Part shown: positions 61,531 to 64,000 of the stretch, piece by piece
Layout: each line of letters begins with the position of its first letter
Numbering within the stretch: the stretch's first letter is position 1
Source of the DNA: Paenibacillus larvae subsp. larvae
GTDB lineage: Bacteria > Bacillota > Bacilli > Paenibacillales > NBRC-103111
Direction: 5' to 3'
Length of the DNA stretch: 64,000 nucleotides
Assembly: GCF_002003265.1 (NCBI RefSeq)
Contig: NZ_CP019687.1
Coordinates: forward strand, 1,674,001 to 1,738,000
Translations under genes and position numbers: made by a program
The notes under the pieces: generated by a model
Database searches by the model: none
Told to the model about the DNA's origin: nothing
What the model saw: the letters and a program-made list of their open reading frames with translations, nothing else

Positions 61531-61805
61531 AAAAAACCTCCCGCCCTAGCTGGATTAGCTAGGGACGAGAGGCCTGTGTTTCCCGTGGTACCACCCTAGT
61601 TGACACGGAGCATGCTTTGCCCATGTCCACTCTGCCCTGTAACGCAGGGTAGCGTTCCGGCTAAGTACCTGCCTCAACAAAGGCAGTGTCTTCACCATCA
61701 AGCTCAAAGGTGAGTTCGTCTGGAGCACCTGTCTGCTTACACTGACCGCAGACTCTCTGGAAAAAGATGCTTGCCAGCTACTATTCCTTCTCTTCGCCAG
61801 TCCTA
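61531..61805 (-). promoter_or_regulatory. T-box leader of leuS
   Basis: The T-box sequence AGGGTGGTACCACGGG lies at 61597-61582, followed by the terminator GTCCCTAGC/GCTAGGG with TTTTTT tail (61572-61531). Upstream are the stem I elements (from about 61790) with the AGAGAGTCTGCGG region and a candidate leucine specifier CTC in GAACTCACC near 61706-61714. Uncharged tRNA-Leu would favour the antiterminator and leuS expression. Confidence 0.93.
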
Positions 61806-61861
61806 TATACTTAGGGAAATTATAGAAAAATCAAGCCTCTTTGTCAAGCCGGGGACTTCTT

Positions 61862-62668
61862 TCACGGTTTTTGGGCCGCCACAAACAGCCTCCGGGTCTC
61901 CTCTGAATAGGATCCCCACTCAAAATCGCCTCCCAGAAGAAGGTTCACAAATCCTGTCTGCCTCAGAGCTTGCAGTATCCAATCCGTTCTGTAAGCCCTC
62001 TGCCGGTGGGTCTCAGTAATTTTCACATACAAAGGCAAAGCTCCATGTTCTTTCTGCTGCTCTCCCCTTGCTCCTTCCTTCCGTACAAAAAGACTCAAAT
62101 TATGAGTAATCAGGCCTTTGGCGCCATCATATTCAGAGCTCCAAATATAGGATACGTCTTCATCGTCAAGCATGAACGGCTGTTCTTCCATATAATCCTC
62201 AAATTGCCGGATCGTATGAACATCAAAAAGAAGAGCCCCTCCGCTTTGCAGTCCTTCAAAACACCGCCGGAATGTCTCAAGAAGTTCCTCTTCCTTCAGC
62301 AAATAGCTGAAACAGTCACAAAAAGAAATAACGGAATCCACTTGATCGGGCAGTGTCCATTTTCTCATGTCCTGCCGGCTCCATGTAAGCAAGGAACGGG
62401 GACTTTTGCCAAAAGCAATTTCCCCTTTGCATGCCGCAATAGCGAGCATTTCCTCCGAAATATCTATACCCGTTATCCGGTAACCGGATGAAGCAAGGGG
62501 AATCGTTATATTTCCCGTCCCACACCCTAAATCGACGATATGGCAGGGATGAATACAGTAATGGTTCCAGGCCTCTTGGGCAAGGCTCACCCATTCAGCA
62601 TAGGGCATATCATCCATCAGCCGGTCGTAGACAGCGGCCATTTTTCCGTAAGCCATGCTATTTCTCAT
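61862..62668 (-). CDS. yqeM: SAM-dependent methyltransferase, YqeM-like
   Basis: A 268-residue class I methyltransferase: SAM motif VDLGCGTGNITIPLASSGYR, IDISEEMLAIA, SRQDMRKWTLPDQVDSVISF. B. subtilis yqeM lies after rsfS, as here with one gene between. Substrate is unknown. Start ATG 62668 after AAGGG; M5 is possible. Overlaps the S1 gene by 11 bases. Confidence 0.9.
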   Translation of the reverse strand: MRNSMAYGKMAAVYDRLMDDMPYAEWVSLAQEAWNHYCIHPCHIVDLGCGTGNITIPLASSGYRITGIDISEEMLAIAACKGEIAFGKSPRSLLTWSRQDMRKWTLPDQVDSVISFCDCFSYLLKEEELLETFRRCFEGLQSGGALLFDVHTIRQFEDYMEEQPFMLDDEDVSYIWSSEYDGAKGLITHNLSLFVRKEGARGEQQKEHGALPLYVKITETHRQRAYRTDWILQALRQTGFVNLLLGGDFEWGSYSEETRRLFVAAQKP

Positions 62669-63551
62669 CCGGGGAACCCTTCAGATAAGTCCAATTTTCC
62701 TTTTGATAAACGTGACCTACGTTCATCAGCTTACCGAGTGCCCTTTTAAAAGCGGACTTGCTCATTTGAAAACGGCTGCTTATGATATCTGCAGGAGTCT
62801 GGTCCGAATAGGGCATGGCTCCATTAGGGCGTTCTTTCAGGTAGGATAGCAAAATTTCGGCATCGGTTTCGCGTCCTTTTTCCTTGGGTTCTCTCATGGA
62901 AAGGTTTACACGGCCGTCCTCCTCCCGGACAAAGGTAACCCGGAGTTCAACTTCTTCCCCCATTCTTAGCTGATGAATCCGTTCCTGGGAAGGAAGGAAT
63001 CCAATGACCCCAAATCCGACTACCCCGCCATCACAAACTACAAAAGTACCCATTTTCAGCGGCTTATACACGCGGGCCTGAACGCGGGTATTCTTCCATG
63101 AAGCCGGAGCCCTGAAACAGAGGGGAGCAAGATCTTTTTCCGTTGCCGCTTTGGCAATCAAACGTCCCTGTTTGTCCAGATCCATTTTAACAAAAACCTT
63201 ATCCCCTACATGGGGTCTCAACTCCGGGGCATCCGGCATTTCCCGTACCGGGAGCAGCAGATTGCGTCCCAGTCCCATCTCCAAAAAAGCCCCGAATCTC
63301 GGGTGACGATCCACCACTTCCAGAAGGCCTACTTCTCCAAGGAGGATATCCGGACGCTTCATTGTAGCAGACAGGCGGTTTTCCGTATCGTGGTATAAAA
63401 ACACTTCCACCTGATCCCCAACCTTGATTTCTCCGGTAATTTCACTGTAATGCAGCAGAACATCCTGATTGCCATTGGTCAGGAAATATCCATAAGGAGA
63501 TACTTCCCTTGCTATTTCCAAAGAAATGATCATTCCTGCATGCAAATTCAT
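62658..63551 (-). CDS. S1-domain RNA-binding protein, CvfB/YitL-like
   Basis: About 297 residues, three S1-like OB domains and a C-terminal winged helix. SLEIAREVSPYGYFLTNGNQ, EVGLLEVVDRHPRFGAFLEM, GFGVIGFLPSQERIHQLRMG and SSRFQMSKSAFKRALGKLMN are visible. CvfB-type proteins affect virulence and RNA handling. Start ATG 63551, inside the rsfS stop (ATGA overlap). Confidence 0.85.
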   Translation of the reverse strand: MNLHAGMIISLEIAREVSPYGYFLTNGNQDVLLHYSEITGEIKVGDQVEVFLYHDTENRLSATMKRPDILLGEVGLLEVVDRHPRFGAFLEMGLGRNLLLPVREMPDAPELRPHVGDKVFVKMDLDKQGRLIAKAATEKDLAPLCFRAPASWKNTRVQARVYKPLKMGTFVVCDGGVVGFGVIGFLPSQERIHQLRMGEEVELRVTFVREEDGRVNLSMREPKEKGRETDAEILLSYLKERPNGAMPYSDQTPADIISSRFQMSKSAFKRALGKLMNVGHVYQKENWTYLKGSPDEK

Positions 63552-63895
63552 ACCCGCTCCACTACTTTCGCATCGGACCAAAGGCGTTCAATGTTGTAAT
63601 ACTCCCTCTCGTCCCTATGGAATACGTGGAGAATTACATCACCCAGATCGATCAATACCCAGCGGGCATTATCAAACCCTTCCAATCCTTTTACAGGTAT
63701 CCCCAGCTCATCGGCCAATTTTTTGGCTTCAGTGGCGATAGCCTGTACTTGTGTATCGGAATTCCCGTGGCAAATTACGAAATAATCCGCAATCAGGGAG
63801 ATTCCTCTCAGATCCAGAGTCACCACATCCATCGCTTTTTTATCTTCTACGGCTTGAACCAACCTGGTCATAACCTTTTCCGGAGTTACACTCAT
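63548..63895 (-). CDS. rsfS: Ribosomal silencing factor RsfS
   Basis: A 115-residue protein: VVTLDLRGISLIADYFVICH, GNSDTQVQAIATEAKKLADE, GFDNARWVLIDLGDVILHVF are the RsfS/Iojap signature. Binds L14 to stop subunit joining in slow growth. ATG 63895 follows AGGAGG. Upstream gene is probably yqeK. Confidence 0.97.
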   Translation of the reverse strand: MSVTPEKVMTRLVQAVEDKKAMDVVTLDLRGISLIADYFVICHGNSDTQVQAIATEAKKLADELGIPVKGLEGFDNARWVLIDLGDVILHVFHRDEREYYNIERLWSDAKVVERV

Positions 63896-63952
63896 TCCAT
63901 CATCCTCCTAATAATTCACTGTTGTATTTATCACTTTATCACATATAAGCAT

Positions 63953-64000
63953 TCATGAACTGCTCTTTCCTCTTATTTCATCCAGCAAACTGTTGCGGGT
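63953..64000 (-). CDS. C-terminal end of an upstream gene, probably yqeK
   Basis: The last 15 codons read TRNSLLDEIRGKSSS and stop at 63953. By gene order (yqeK precedes rsfS in Bacillales) it should be the HD-type bis(5'-nucleosyl)-tetraphosphatase YqeK. The fragment is too short to prove it. Confidence 0.4.
   Translation of the reverse strand, partial: TRNSLLDEIRGKSSS

Overview
The window comes from a low-GC Gram-positive spore former of the order Bacillales. The flanking chromosome carries comER/comEA/comEB/comEC, leuS with a T-box leader, yqeM, a cvfB-type S1 gene and rsfS, an arrangement that fits Paenibacillaceae. Paenibacillus (for example P. larvae) is my best guess from gene content and codon style, but the sequence alone does not prove it.

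Almost the whole window is one prophage of about 53 kb (529-53611) inserted in the competence gene comEC. The 3' part of comEC lies at 41-537 and the 5' part at 53603-55414, both on the minus strand; joining them at the 9-bp core CGATTAGGG restores the reading frame through the metallo-beta-lactamase domain. A tyrosine integrase (52276-53508) sits beside the right end. Tandem 11-bp TTCGTCCCCAA repeats lie about 110 bp inside each end and look like integrase arm sites. comEC also has a separate frameshift near its 5' end.

Phage layout from right to left: integrase, CI-like repressor and a broken Cro-like gene (50999-53508); early genes on the minus strand with three antirepressor-type proteins, an AbrB-type regulator, recombination and replication genes (SMC/RecF-type ATPase, PD-(D/E)XK nuclease, HNH protein, initiator with an iteron-like origin, broken dnaC-type loader, RusA resolvase) and an adenine methyltransferase (35000-50900); an Acb2-type cyclic-nucleotide sponge (34678-34881); then a complete PBSX/skin-like contractile-tail morphogenesis module from terminase to a kelch-repeat tail protein (15042-34180), including a programmed -1 frameshift in the tail chaperone pair; then lysis genes (BhlA holin, amidase, second holin) enclosing a Mom-like DNA-modification protein (12918-14856).

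Between the lysis genes and attL (0.5-12.9 kb) lies AT-rich accessory cargo: an ietAS-type AAA ATPase plus subtilase antiphage pair, an XRE-ImmA/IrrE protein, two Panacea-domain (DUF4065) antitoxins, one paired with a toxSAS-type RelA/SpoT toxin, a thermolysin-family secreted protease, a YjcZ-type small protein and an unexplained family of paired 31-bp-spaced repeats. The prophage therefore carries systems to kill or block competing phages as well as counter-defences (Acb2, Mom-like, methyltransferase).

Several phage genes are broken. Five show an indel in a poly(A) run, which may be sequencing error, slippage or real decay. Three carry in-frame stop codons: the dnaC-type loader, the Cro-like gene and a small zinc ribbon.
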